Below are positions 11,225-22,140 of a DNA stretch of 64,000 nt, in pieces. Every line of letters starts with the position of its first letter. Position 1 is the first letter of the stretch. Position numbers and translations under genes: made by a program. Below the pieces are notes generated by a model, which did not search any database, was not told the origin of the DNA, and saw only the letters and a program-made list of their open reading frames with translations. The DNA comes from Scolanthus callimorphus (taxonomy: Eukaryota; Cnidaria; Anthozoa; Actiniaria; Edwardsiidae), in assembly GCA_033964015.1 (NCBI GenBank), contig JAWWUD010000097.1:124001-188000 (forward strand), read 5' to 3'.

Positions 11225-14200
11225 CTAAACTAGCGCATCAATGTTTACTTGTTTTGCAGTTTCTGCAGATTCTACTTTCAGCCAGTTGTCGAGAACAATC
11301 AGGAAAGCTTGGAAAAATACATCTTCAGTTTTTCTATATGCTCCGTAAATGTAGTGCTTAGCAATCATTAAACATAGGTTTAGGGGGAAGTATTTTGGTT
11401 CGCCCGGCATGTGTCCATAGAATATATTTTTTTGATAAATTTCTATGCGGACATTATTCTTTTTTTTCCACCATTCAATAAAATCGTTCCAGAAAACAGC
11501 AATACGAGGGCAATCAAGAAATATATGTTTTAGGTCTTGTTTTTGTGAACAAAAGTGGCAGTTTTCAGAATCAATTAATTTATCTCTGAACAGTGTAGCA
11601 TTCGAGGGTAATATGTTTTGAATAATCTTGAACTGAAAGATTCTGAGCTTAACATCTTTGGTTATTTTATATGGAAGTGAATAAACGAGAGTTGCTTCGC
11701 GTGGTGAAAAGCCGCACTTTAGTAACCGCTTTTCAGCAGTAGGAGGCTTAAAGGCTTTTGTTACAAGTTCTTTTCTGATTTTCTTACATGTCAATAAGGC
11801 AATACTATCCTTTTCTGTTCGATTTGCTTGTGTGACCCGGGGGGTGTTCCTTAATGATTTTTTCCAATCTGACGGAATCGCTTTTACGAGCCCAAGAAGG
11901 GCTAAGTAATGAGTTTTGATTTTGAATTTTGCATAAAGGGATTCCACGGTTAACAATTTTCCTCTGGTATCAAATATATCTTCTACATGTGTGACCCCGC
12001 CTAGATACCAATCTTGATAAAAAATCGATTTTCCTTCTATTAATACATTCTTATTGTTCCAAATAATCTCTTTAGCGGGATCGCACTTTTCACTATGTAT
12101 GTTGAGATCTTGCCAGGCGTTCATTATTTCTAGGTAAAAGTTTGGCAACTTTGGATTTAGTTGTTGTTTTTTTATTTCATATTTGCATTTAAAAAGGAAG
12201 GCTCCCCCCAGATTCCGTATTAATGTTAGAGGTAAATGTTTCCAACTCTCGGACCATGACTCGTCAGTTGAACAAAGACGTTTAACCCAGCATGCTTTTA
12301 AGGACTTATTAATAATGTCGAAGTCAGGCATATCTAGACCACCTTTGTCTTTCGGGCCTATCATTGTACTCGTTTTTACCTTCGGTGGTTTTCCATTCCA
12401 TATAAAAGCACGGGTTAAGTTGTTTACCTCGTCAATGATAGCTTTATCAACACACATGAGAGAAGCGATAAAAGTAAGCTTAGACAAAGCTAAAGTTTTA
12501 ACAATTTTTATCTTCCCTTCTAAAGTTAAATTCCTCATCCTCCAGATGTCTAAAACTTTTTTCATCGCTTGAAGCTTATTTTCTAGATTTAGTTTGGTTG
12601 AAACGTTTTTGTCGTACGAAAAATGAACACCGAGTGCATACACGGATTTTGGTGGCCACTTAATTCCTAATGGTTTTGCTGTTGATTCTTTATCCTGTCC
12701 AAGCCATAGCCCCTCTGACTTGGAAACATTTAATTTTAAACCTGAGCACGATTCAAAGACTTTTAAGAGAGAAAAGAGATTTTCGGCGGATTTAACATTT
12801 GCTAAGAAGACAGTTGTATCATCTGCATATTGTGATACTTTGAATTCATGATTATATAATTTAATTCCTTCTATGTCTTTGTTGTGTCTTATGGCGTTTC
12901 CTAGGATTTCGGCAGCGAGGATGAACAAGGTACCGCTGAGTGGGCAGCCCTGTCTGAGCCCGCGATACAAAGTGAAGAAGTGCGTCGCGAACCCGTTATT
13001 TACAGCACAACTAGAGATGTCGCAATAAAAAGTGTTGAACCACCGCAACACGTCAGGGCCAAAATTAAAAGTGTGTAATGTCTTTTCAATAAAGCTCCAC
13101 TCTAAACTATCAAAAGCCTTTTGGAAGTCAAGAAAAAGAGCCATACCGCCAATATTTTCTTTTTCCGTCAATTCCATAATGTCAGAGATCATCCTGATAT
13201 TTTGACCTAAGTAGCGGTTCTTAACATAGCCTGTCTGGTCGGTGTTAATAAGTTCCGTAAGAGTTTTGGCTAGCCTACTCGCAATTGTCTTTGCAGCGAT
13301 TTTGTAATCTACATTTAATAGAGTTATTGGCCTCCAGTTTTTTAGAAAGAATGTATTTCCGCCTTTTTTCGGAATAAGGGTGATGATTCCTCTTTTTTGA
13401 GAGATTGACATTTCTTTTTTCTCAAAAGCATAATTAAAACATTGTGTTAACTCACTTCCTAGATTTTTCCAAAATTTCAGGTAGAATTCAACAGTCAAAC
13501 CGTCAGACCCAGGACTTTTGTTTTTTGCAAATTTTTTTAGTACTTTGAAGCATTCGTCTTTTGAAAGTTTCCCTTCAGACAACAGTTTGTCATCATCATT
13601 CAGTCGTATATGCTCTGATGACTGAAAAAGAGGTTGGAATTGGCTTTCGTGAGGATCACAGTCTGATGAGCAGTAGAGTGTTTCATAATAATGTTTAATT
13701 TCGTCTAGGATTTCTTGTTGGCCAGTTATTTCGGTGTTGTTTTCTAATGTCAACTTTGTTATATATTTGGCATCGTGTTGCCTTTTCTCTAAGTTGTAGA
13801 AATATTTTGTACTTTTTTCACCTTGCTCGTGCCACCTTACCCTGCTGCGCGTGATTGATCCTTTAGTTTTTTGTTGTGCTAATAGGTCTAACTTATGCTT
13901 CACTCGGTAGTAATTGCAAATGTTTTCCTCGTTCATATCATAATTCATTTTTCGGTGAAGATTATTCAATTCAACTTGTAAGTTCCATTCCTGTTCTCTT
14001 CTTTCCCTAGCTCGAGCCTTAGCGTATTTTATAGAAAAAGAGCGGATTTCCATTTTCATCATATCCCATCTCAAACGCGGGTCTTCTAAAGAGTTTAGAT
14101 CTGTTTTTAATTGTGCAATTTTTTCGTTGAGTTGTTCAATAAAATGATAGTCTTTCAACAAGGAATTATTGAATTTCCAGAAACCTGGTCCACGTTTAGC

Positions 14201-14932
14201 AAAGTCTTTAGATCTTATAGTAATGGTCGTTGCTGAGTGATCAGAGAAACTAGTTGGAATAATTTCAGATTTTTCAACAAGAGACGCAACCGAATTAGAA
14301 ATTAACCAGTAGTCTAGCCTGCATTGTATTTTAAGCGATCTGCTGTGCCAGGTGTATTGCCTTAGAGTTGGATGTTGTGACCTCCATATATCTTGTACAC
14401 CTAGCGAGTGACATGCGTTCAAAATTTCATCGATTACCAGTTGTTTTGTAGATATATTTGATCCGCCGCTTTTGTCTAAGGGTGTAAGTGCGCAATTATG
14501 GTCGCCTGCCCAAAAGATTGGTTTGCCTGCGAACTCACGTAGCCTGTTGGAAATAGAAGCAATGAACGTTTGCTGTTTTGCTAAGTCGTTAGGGGCGTAC
14601 GTGTTTACAAAAACCAAAGAGTTTTCTTCCGATGCTACCTCAAGAATTACGAACCTCCCTTCCTTGTCACACACGCAATTCACTATTTGCAAATCAACTT
14701 TCGGGTTAATAAGAATTACTACGCCTTTGCTGTGATTTGTTCCATGACTAAAGTACGCCTTTCCACCCCATTCCGCTGTCCATATTTTTTCCAAGCGCTC
14801 AGAACTAAAAGTTTCTTGAAGACATACAAGGGCGAATTTTTGATTGTGAAGCCATCTAAATATTTGCCTACGTTTCTTTGTGTCATTTAAGCCACGCACA
14901 TTTAGGGAGCAGCACGTGAAGTTGAAAGGCAT
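11225..14932 (-). CDS. LINE ORF2: APE endonuclease and reverse transcriptase
   Basis: The 1,235-residue protein nicks target DNA and copies the element RNA there. Residues 1-240 form the exonuclease-endonuclease-phosphatase domain, with LNVRGLN, CLQETFS, VFVNTYAP, AGDHNCAL and the terminal SDHSA. The middle holds RVRWHEQGEKSTKYF, typical of L1/Tx1-like elements. The reverse transcriptase follows, with SPGSDGLTVEFY, NWRPITLLNVDYKI, LDFQKAFDSLEW, GLRQGCPLSGTLF and the catalytic QYADDTTVF. Near the C terminus a C-x2-C-x7-H-x4-C zinc knuckle (CHFCSQKQDLKHIFLDC) is present. The frame is uninterrupted over 3.7 kb and all catalytic motifs are complete, so the protein is predicted to be active. L1 group placement is clear; the exact clade would need a tree. 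Confidence 0.95.
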   Translation of the reverse strand: MPFNFTCCSLNVRGLNDTKKRRQIFRWLHNQKFALVCLQETFSSERLEKIWTAEWGGKAYFSHGTNHSKGVVILINPKVDLQIVNCVCDKEGRFVILEVASEENSLVFVNTYAPNDLAKQQTFIASISNRLREFAGKPIFWAGDHNCALTPLDKSGGSNISTKQLVIDEILNACHSLGVQDIWRSQHPTLRQYTWHSRSLKIQCRLDYWLISNSVASLVEKSEIIPTSFSDHSATTITIRSKDFAKRGPGFWKFNNSLLKDYHFIEQLNEKIAQLKTDLNSLEDPRLRWDMMKMEIRSFSIKYAKARARERREQEWNLQVELNNLHRKMNYDMNEENICNYYRVKHKLDLLAQQKTKGSITRSRVRWHEQGEKSTKYFYNLEKRQHDAKYITKLTLENNTEITGQQEILDEIKHYYETLYCSSDCDPHESQFQPLFQSSEHIRLNDDDKLLSEGKLSKDECFKVLKKFAKNKSPGSDGLTVEFYLKFWKNLGSELTQCFNYAFEKKEMSISQKRGIITLIPKKGGNTFFLKNWRPITLLNVDYKIAAKTIASRLAKTLTELINTDQTGYVKNRYLGQNIRMISDIMELTEKENIGGMALFLDFQKAFDSLEWSFIEKTLHTFNFGPDVLRWFNTFYCDISSCAVNNGFATHFFTLYRGLRQGCPLSGTLFILAAEILGNAIRHNKDIEGIKLYNHEFKVSQYADDTTVFLANVKSAENLFSLLKVFESCSGLKLNVSKSEGLWLGQDKESTAKPLGIKWPPKSVYALGVHFSYDKNVSTKLNLENKLQAMKKVLDIWRMRNLTLEGKIKIVKTLALSKLTFIASLMCVDKAIIDEVNNLTRAFIWNGKPPKVKTSTMIGPKDKGGLDMPDFDIINKSLKACWVKRLCSTDESWSESWKHLPLTLIRNLGGAFLFKCKYEIKKQQLNPKLPNFYLEIMNAWQDLNIHSEKCDPAKEIIWNNKNVLIEGKSIFYQDWYLGGVTHVEDIFDTRGKLLTVESLYAKFKIKTHYLALLGLVKAIPSDWKKSLRNTPRVTQANRTEKDSIALLTCKKIRKELVTKAFKPPTAEKRLLKCGFSPREATLVYSLPYKITKDVKLRIFQFKIIQNILPSNATLFRDKLIDSENCHFCSQKQDLKHIFLDCPRIAVFWNDFIEWWKKKNNVRIEIYQKNIFYGHMPGEPKYFPLNLCLMIAKHYIYGAYRKTEDVFFQAFLIVLDNWLKVESAETAKQVNIDALV

Positions 14933-15288
14933 TTAAAGAAATTATGTAAGTGGTATTTAAAAGTAACACTTGATGCACAAAGTGAGAGTAACTGATGTTA
15001 ATGAATGCAAATTTACACTAAGGACAAGTACAAAAATTAGCATATAGAGACAAAATGAAATTTACTGAAAAACAGTAAATATCGACAAGGTCGCCAACGA
15101 AAATTGAGATTTAGGGGAGATTGACCTTGTGGCGTATCTAATCGACTGGGTTCTAAGATGATTGTTGCGAGCAATAGAGGCGATCCGGTGTAATTTCTTT
15201 CAACTATAACTTCTATAAACTTATCTAAATATTCACGCTACATAACTATCCGGTATAGCGACCGGGGTATTAAATCAGCTTCTTTTTC

Positions 15289-16143
15289 TTACTTACGTGG
15301 GATAACATAATCGCGATGGGCTTCTGGCCCTCGATAAAGTACATCGTCAATAAATAACTGGTCAACCTTGATAACGGCTTTGCGATTTTCCTGTTTCGCT
15401 TGTTTTAGAAGTGGTACAAGCTTTTTACGGACATCCGTGACTTCTTTAGGGTAATCTTCGGAGATGCCGAAAGCCGTGTCTTTTAAATTCCTAGCTAGAT
15501 CCCTTACCTCTTCCTTTTCTTTAAAAAAGGAGAACTTTGCCACAATAGGCCGCGGGACGGTTTTACTCCTAGTACGATGTGCTCTCTCGAAGGATACTAC
15601 CTTAGCCAGGTCCATGCCGCCTTTGAGATCCTTGGCAATGAAATGCCTTAACTTGTTCTCCGTTTGCTCCCACGTCTCGTTCCTTTGCTCGGGGATTCCA
15701 TAAAAACGCAAGTTATTCCTTCTTGAAAAACTCTCAAGTTTTACTCCCCTGCTCTTTTCTTGCTCCAGCGCCTTTCCCAACTTTTGTACATCCCTTGTAA
15801 GCACCTCGATCTTTTCGTCAAGCGCTATTTGGTTGCTTGCAAGCTCCTTGTTCTCTTCGTGTGCTATCTCGACGCTTTTTTTTAAATCTTTATTTTCTTC
15901 CTCTAAACACTTGACACCATTTTGGAGGGTTTCAACTTGTGCCAGTACCTTCATTGCAAGATCTAGTTTGTAGTCCAAGCTTTCAATTTTCTCGAGAAGT
16001 AAATCACACTTGCATTCGTGTTCTTGAACAACTGAGCCAAGCGCTTTCTCGTCGTTAGCGTCCATCTCTGTCTGCGAGCTTTTTGACCTTTTCCTTCGCT
16101 TCGATCTTTGACTCTTTACTTCTTCTTTTTCTACCTCGCTCAT
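15289..16143 (-). CDS. LINE ORF1: coiled-coil RNA-binding protein
   Basis: The 284-residue protein is the presumed RNA chaperone that packages the LINE transcript. Its first 40 residues are charged and basic (SQRSKRRKRSKSSQ). Residues about 45-130 are a heptad-rich coiled coil. The rest resembles the L1 ORF1 (Transposase_22) RRM and C-terminal domains: FSRRNNLRFYGIPE, then VVSFERAHR, then RPIVAKFSFFKEKEEV. No CCHC zinc finger is visible. The start is the first Met of an uninterrupted frame that begins 125 bp inside the 5' end. It lies 356 bp upstream of ORF2 on the same strand. Confidence in the family is high; exact domain limits are estimates. Confidence 0.88.
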   Translation of the reverse strand: MSEVEKEEVKSQRSKRRKRSKSSQTEMDANDEKALGSVVQEHECKCDLLLEKIESLDYKLDLAMKVLAQVETLQNGVKCLEEENKDLKKSVEIAHEENKELASNQIALDEKIEVLTRDVQKLGKALEQEKSRGVKLESFSRRNNLRFYGIPEQRNETWEQTENKLRHFIAKDLKGGMDLAKVVSFERAHRTRSKTVPRPIVAKFSFFKEKEEVRDLARNLKDTAFGISEDYPKEVTDVRKKLVPLLKQAKQENRKAVIKVDQLFIDDVLYRGPEAHRDYVIPRK

Positions 16144-16930
16144 GTTGATTTTGGTATTACATGGCTCTACTAACCAAAGTTTTTAAACAAAAATTTCGGT
16201 TAGGAGCGGGAGCAGTCAGAAACACGTCTGCTCTCGTCCACAGCTAGTCCCAGTCCCTAAATTCCTAGTTCTAAATTGAACGCCTATTAAGTCACCATCT
16301 ACTGCTCTATTCTCTCCAACTCTCGTTAAGACACATGACTTTTCTTTTGTTAAATATTCCAGGAATATGTGAGGGAATATGTAGGCGCACACAGCTTCGT
16401 TTTCCTTGGGCGCCATTTTGAATGACAAACAGGTACACAGGAACCCCATCAATATGGCCTATATAGCATAGGAAGCCCAACTCTACATTTTCGTGTAAAT
16501 TCTGCCCAAGCGTCAATTCGAATAAATTGTTTACATATATTTCTAAGCAAGGAGAACAGTTATTTACTTTGCACAAAAGAAATTTTTTTCTCCATTTTGG
16601 GGCTGGCGGTCTTTTCTATATGTCTTGAGTTATATTCCCTCACATTCCCTCACATTTTACTGGAATATTTAACAAAAGAAAAGAACATGGGTCTTAACGA
16701 GAGTTGGAGAGAATAGAGCAGTAGATGGTGACTTAATAGGCGTTCAATTTAGAAGAAAACCAAGACCCCGAGGGCATCGCGAGGTGGGCCAAAACATACT
16801 CATTCGTCGTTTTGTACAGGGTCTGCGTTTTTCCGGGTCTGTGTTTTTCCTGGGTCTGCTTTTTTCCTGGGTCTCAGGTCTCGGGTCTTCGTTTTTCAGG
16901 TCTGCGTTTTCCATACACCCATATCAAGGC

Positions 16931-17850
16931 AATGGATTTCATTCATTGTCATATTGTTTAACACACTTGCCTGTGCTCCATGCTTGAGTTTTAGGCTTTA
17001 CTCAAATAGACTTATAATTAATTTATGTAACAAACAGAATATTACATGACCACTGGAAGATACAATGTTTGTCTTCTTGTGTTTAAAATTTACACTCATG
17101 GTTAAAATTTGTATCTCCGCATGGCCATGTAATATCATCTGTGTATGACGCTAGGTGTAGATTGAATATGAGATAAATATTCACTTGGTGTGCTAAAAAA
17201 CAATAATTTGCCAGAAATTTAGACCAGCAAAAATCTGAAAAGTGGGGATGCAAAAAATTTTATGAATACAGAAAAAATGATAAACAATTTTTAATTTCAG
17301 AAATAGCTTTAATTAAATTTTTCATGCCTCAAATTAATACAGATCTCTACCAGTAATATTATTGGAGTATATCCATCAGATTTTCATGTTATATTATTTC
17401 CGAATAATGTGAGTGCAATTGTAATCACTTAGCAGTTTTGTTTTGGCTTGCTAGTAACATCACTGGAATTATATTATTGGGCTGAGTCTACAAAAAGACA
17501 AGAAAAAGTCCAATGAGCACAGATAAAAATACACTCAATCAGTCAAGTGACAGTATTTACACCATTAATTACACTGTTTACTGGAAATTGATACATTTGA
17601 TTATATTTTCATCTGTTACAATTGTAATGGTAGGAGGACTTAACTCGATTTATAACCTTATAGCCTTGCTGTTTCGGGGAAATTTGACATTGAAACATTA
17701 TTCAACTACTTGTAATCTCTCTATAGAGATCTAGGGCCAAGCAGCTTTATAAAAAGTTGAGGAATTTTTCGGCAAATCATTCGTGAAAATGGTTGTCAAA
17801 ATAACACTTTAAAACATCTACAAATGCAATTAAGACTGACAAAGGCAATT
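16931..17850. other. AT-rich remainder of Helitron H3, no gene seen
   Basis: This is low-complexity AT-rich sequence between the foldback element and the conserved 5' region of H3. No convincing protein, RNA or transposon end was found. Confidence 0.4.
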
Positions 17851-19656
17851 AATGACTGTTACTTACCGCTAATATCCGAATTTAAGCAACAATTTCTGTA
17901 AACCGATCGACAAATGGTGAATGTTCTCCATCTTGACGTGAATAGCTTGCTTAACTCTCCGAGCAAAGGACTGTGGGGGAATGTGCCACGGAATTGACCC
18001 AAAATCGCTTCGGCCCGGCTAGAAAATGATCGTACCGCGCATGCACGTAATCCGGGTAATCCACGCCGTAATTGCAAGGGCGTTAGGACTTGTAGGGCGT
18101 TAGGACTTTTCGAGATTAGTATGCTCGCTCGCTAAAGCTCGCTCGCAACTAGCAGTATCTATTGAGATAGTGAGTGCTCGAGCGGAAAGCTACTCTCTCT
18201 TGAAAGTGTTTTGTTTCCATCCTAGTGTATAAAAACTGAGGCGTCTGAATGTTGTGAAGATTCCATGAAATTTAATAAATTATTCAACTGTATACATAAT
18301 CATTTTCAATGTTGTTGATCAATGTTAGTATCTGAAACCAGTGAAAGATGCACTGTTTTTGTAGCTGCTTCAGGAATGTTTCTAGAGTTCTCACAAACAG
18401 CCCAGAGAAAAGCACTCTTGTTACAACCGAATTTTTGGGCTGTTAAACAAAGTTCTTTTATCATGGAATTTTACTCTAACAATTGGACATGAACAGTTGC
18501 TACAACGTTTCTGCAGAGTGATTTGTATTAACATGCGAACATCTCCTGTGACTCTGCTGCAGTTATCCAACTATAGGAGGGGTGTAGACACTTGCATGTT
18601 AAATATCAATGTATATGTATGTTTTAGGAATCAGGTTCGTGTGAAATAATTTCTAAAGCAGGATTTTCCATTGCAGTAGCTCCGTTTCTTGTTTTGGTAG
18701 AATATTCTAGCTGTGGATCCATTTTCTTGATCAGTTTGTTCCAGGTAAATATTCTTTAAACTCTTGATGCATAAGCTACAGCACCGACCCAGTTTTTAGA
18801 TATTGTTTGACTAAGTCAGTCATTTCTGTTCCTGAGATAATTATTCCCATAATAATAGACACTGGTGTCTTACAAATTGATGTATATGCTTGGTGTCTTA
18901 TACACTCTGTAAAAGCTTCCAGATCCTCTGTTGATTGTCTTCATTCAAATAATTTTGTCATCATTGTTCAAATAATTATATAGCAACGTGGCCCCTTGCT
19001 CCATAATTGCACAACAACTTTTTTTAATGTTGATTGGATAGCAATGGTAACAGTTAAGTTTGGTTCCTGTTTTTTTTTCTGTGCCATGATAATAAACAGT
19101 GTCACTCCCTTCATTTTGTTGCTTGCTCACAGGGCACCAGTGTACTATACATGTTCAGTCTTGTTATCATTTTCCATATGAAATCACCGGATGCCAACTT
19201 GTGACCACTGAAGAGTATGTTGTTACGGGTGATTCATTATGCCACTAGGCTGGATCTACGTACAAAAGAAAGGAAAAATAAAAAATAAAGTTAAAATAAG
19301 AAAAGAAAAAAGAATTTATAATTAGTATGGTTTACTTACCTGGGCAAAAACACAATGGATTTAAATGATGATAATTTCATAAGGTGACAGTGCTATTTTT
19401 GGAACATCTTTTGCCCCAATTAGTGTATTCAGCTTAATGTAAGCTGTGGCAACTGTACCAAAATTTATTGGGTTATTAGCTTTTAATAGGTCATTTGGTA
19501 ATCTGGTCCACAGGCAATTGAAGTGTGAATAGTGCAAGTGCTGGGGAATTCCTTACTGGCATTGTATTCAGCATTATTACTGCTACAGTCGTATGTACTT
19601 ACAGCAGCTATACTATTAGTTGCTTGGTTATATTGATCGCCCTTCGCTAATTGATT

Positions 19657-20980
19657 CTATATACTATTAAATGCACTGCAAGTTGCTAGTGCTATCATTT
19701 CAAGTCTATTTTCGTCATCTAGACGATATTGTAAGCTTGGTGCTGATTTTAAGCCAGATAATCGTTTGTAGGTCATTGGTTCTATAACACAAGAAGATAA
19801 AGCCTTTACCCTGCTTAAACCAACATATGAAAGACCAAAAATTGTTTCTTTCTTTCCAATATCAACCCAGGCTTTGGGTAATGTCAGGCCTTGGCTTTTA
19901 TGGATAGTTATAGCCCATGCAAGTTTAAGAGGCAATTGCTGCCTTTCATGAATGCCATCTCCTAGGTAAATGAGCTGATACAGTTATAGGGCATATAGGC
20001 ACACAAGAAGGAGTTGTGTCACTAATAGATGGACCTCTATAGTTGTCAAACTGAATAATTACTGCAATGGGTAAATCAGGAGGCTGGTGATCTGTCTGAT
20101 AGATTATATCTCTCACAATTCCTGTAGCTCCATTACACAGACCAACACTAGGCCATAAATTCATGGTTAGCATTACTTTAGCACCTTTGCTAAAACAATA
20201 AAAGGTTCTAAACCGGACATTTAATCAGGTTTAACTTTTTTTGCCAGTGATGAGGAATGACGAGCATTAATATTGGCAATAGTTTCTCCAAGTTTCTTGA
20301 GTTGGTCATAATTGTATTTACCAACTTCTTCATTACTGTAGAACAACCTTGTAGCATTTTCAAACTCCTCTAAGTTTGGGAGTTTTACTGGTTGGCGGGT
20401 TAATAGCAAGTTCCAGTCATCAACAGTTGATTCACCTTTGCGCAACCGTGAAAGTAAATCACGGAATTTCACTTGATCTGGGTCAGAGCCCTGAACACGC
20501 TGACTGATGGTGAGTTTAACAACTTTATCAAACATTCTGTATGCAAGATAACCCTGTTCTCCAATGTTATTACTTGGCTTAGCATGATAAAGAGGCTTGT
20601 CACCTACAGGTGGTAACTGACCAGGATCTCCTGTCAAAATTATTGAAAATCCTCCAAATGGCTGATCATAATGACCTGTCACTTGTTTACAACGTTGTCT
20701 ATCCAACCAAACATAACTTGGCCTAACATTGAGTACTCATCAATGATTATGTACTCTTTACCCTTAAGAGTTTCTTGCAATCTACTCAAGCTTTGTCCTG
20801 CAAGGTCTTTATTGCCTCTTGGTCCAACATGAAGTTTTAACAGGGAATGGATAGTAACTCCTTGTATGTTAAATGAGGCTTTGCCAGTTGTAGCAGTTAC
20901 TGCACACTTGTGTTTTAAAAGTGCATGAACAGCATTAATGAGATAGCTTTTTTCCAGTTCCAGCTACCCCACTTAACATA
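19657..20980 (-). pseudogene. Helitron Pif1-like helicase, frameshifted
   Basis: In minus-strand order the fragments are GVAGTGK (Walker A, near 20955), IIIDEYSMLGQ (Walker B, near 20740), ILTGDPGQLPPVGD (near 20630), a middle domain, and the C-terminal [14 protein letters not shown] (near 19910) followed by YVGLSRVKA. These are ordered motifs of the Pif1/RecD-like superfamily 1 helicase that Helitrons use to unwind DNA during rolling-circle transposition. The frame breaks at least three times: one extra A within the Walker A codons near 20950, a shift near 20700 and a lost A near 20195. The reading ends in [15 protein letters not shown] at 19657. It is unlikely to be functional. The Rep nuclease expected at the N terminus was not found. 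Confidence 0.82.
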
Positions 20981-21389
20981 AGGCATAGAGATTCCTTGTT
21001 GTTTGAAAAATCCTCAGAATGGGACTTTATGATACTATATGCTATGTATTGCATTTCACTAAATGTAGCAGTGTCAATAGTTTCATAATTTGGCTGAGCA
21101 TTTGAAATGCTCTCTTTTGTCTCTTGAAATCTTTAGTACGTGTTCTAACAGAGCTCCTGAAATAATTCTGCATACTATCATTGGTATTCCCTTCCACATG
21201 ATTAACAGTTTCATCACATAAAAGTACAGAACTACCTGAGTATTGGGTCATCACAGCTTTCAAGTTGTGTTTTCACTGGTAGTGTCAGTTGACAATGTTG
21301 TGTAAAGCTCATTGGTACTGCAGTATAATGACTGGTTTGCACCCATGTTGGGTTTATCATTATGCCATGCTAGGCATTGAGTTATTTTG

Positions 21390-21605
21390 CTTGGCTGGTT
21401 CTTTACCCAAAGCCATACAGCCATCAGACAATGGGTTTTGGACTGTTCATTTGATCCCATACGCCACACAGTCCATAGGCGAAGGGCTAAATTGTATAGT
21501 TTTGTAGGCTGATTCTTTACCCAAAGCCATACAGCCATCAGGCAATGGGGTTTGGACTGTTCATTTGATCCCATACGCCACCAGTCCAGAGGCGAAGGGT
21601 TAGTT
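21390..21605 (-). repeat. Two-copy tandem repeat, about 120 bp
   Basis: The block containing ggctgattctttacccaaag and tttgatcccatacgccac appears twice in direct orientation, with few differences. In one minus-strand frame both copies read WRMGSNEQSK and CLMAVWLWVKNQP. It lies upstream of the helicase in H2. Coding status is unclear. Confidence 0.7.
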
Positions 21606-22140
21606 TGTATACCCGCCGTAATAGGCATTGGGTTGATTTGATTACCCGCCTTGATAGGCATTGGGTTAGTTTGGCAATCCCACACCGGGGATGATAATCC
21701 CTCCAAGTCGAGACCTGATTATTACAGGCAACCCCCAAAAAATGGGGAGATTTGGCAAAGCCAAACGTGTTGTTTTCGATGGCCACCATCGGACTCGCAA
21801 ATCGTATAGTCGTCGATAAATCTGCTGTGAAAATGATCTCCTACCAGTGAATAACATGCTTTGAAAGCTGTGATAGCTTTCGAGAATATAACTAAGTGAT
21901 TCATAACGTTTATACTTACCGAATTCCCTGAAATTTCCACAAACACGCCGCTTCACTTCTGTAGTGTTGTGAAAAAGACCCAGAAGAACACGTTTCGTCG
22001 AAAAACCAAATTATGGTATACCAAACTTGGGTCTACAAACGGGTACCCTGTGGCATGTTGCCGCCAGCCCCAAAAAAATCCCGTCTCACAATTTATAATC
22101 GTACTGCGCATGCGCGAGATTTACGCGAGAATCAAAGAGG

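Larger units (their letters stand above)
10996..16268 (-). mobile_element. Full-length L1/Tx1-type non-LTR retrotransposon
   Basis: The element is 5,273 bp on the minus strand. A perfect 16-bp target duplication, ttctaaattgaacgcc, flanks it at 10980-10995 and 16269-16284. In its own orientation it has a 125-bp 5' leader, ORF1 (16143-15289), a 356-bp spacer, ORF2 (14932-11225), a short 3' region with TTA repeats and a poly(A) tail of more than 20 bases at 10996. Both frames are open. Intact ends, intact frames and an unmutated duplication suggest a recent insertion. The host site is the foldback element, whose other arm preserves the uninterrupted sequence. Confidence 0.93.
10777..16920. mobile_element. 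Foldback (MULE-like) element, split by a LINE
   Basis: The left end gggtgtatggaaaacgcaga and the right end ccatacaccc are inverted copies, flanked by a perfect 10-bp direct repeat, atatcaaggc (10767-10776 and 16921-16930). Without the LINE and one copy of its duplication the element was about 855 bp. Its arms are about 320 bp with a central loop of about 245 bp near 16386-16630. The arms contain short tandem repeats of aaaaacgcagacccgg. A 10-bp target duplication is typical of Mutator-like elements, but no transposase is encoded, so the superfamily is an inference. Confidence 0.75.
10667..18110 (-). mobile_element. Helitron copy H3, enlarged by nested insertions
   Basis: The minus-strand 3' end lies at 10667-10670 and has the same form as in H1, H2 and H4: a hairpin (ttctattagaa) then CTTCTAG and T. 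The 5' region near 17850-18060 matches the 5' part of H1, with gttacttaccg, a gccacggaa block and gcatgcgcggtacgat. Between them sit the foldback element 10777-16920 and, inside that, the LINE. The remainder (16931-17850) is AT-rich and shows no convincing gene. H3 directly follows H1 and is followed by H2, all in one orientation. Confidence 0.6.
18149..22140 (-). mobile_element. Helitron copy H2 carrying a decayed Pif1 helicase
   Basis: The minus-strand 3' end is at 18149-18152: hairpin tatctcaatagata, then CTGCTAG and T. The 5' side near 22090-22135 has gcgcatgcgcagtacgat, shared with the other copies. Body segments 18220-19710 and 21668-21880 match H1. Between them, 19657-20975 encodes helicase motifs on the minus strand. 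Just upstream of these, 21390-21605 is a tandem duplication of about 120 bp. No HUH Rep domain was recognised, so assignment to Helitrons rests on the ends, the tandem layout and the Pif1 helicase. The exact 5' base is uncertain. Confidence 0.68.

Noticed and set aside
10927..11361. 144-codon plus-strand frame
   Set aside because: It is antisense to the 3' end and poly(A) tail of the LINE and rich in Phe from the T run.
12183..12572. 129-codon plus-strand frame
   Set aside because: It is a shadow of LINE ORF2 on the other strand.
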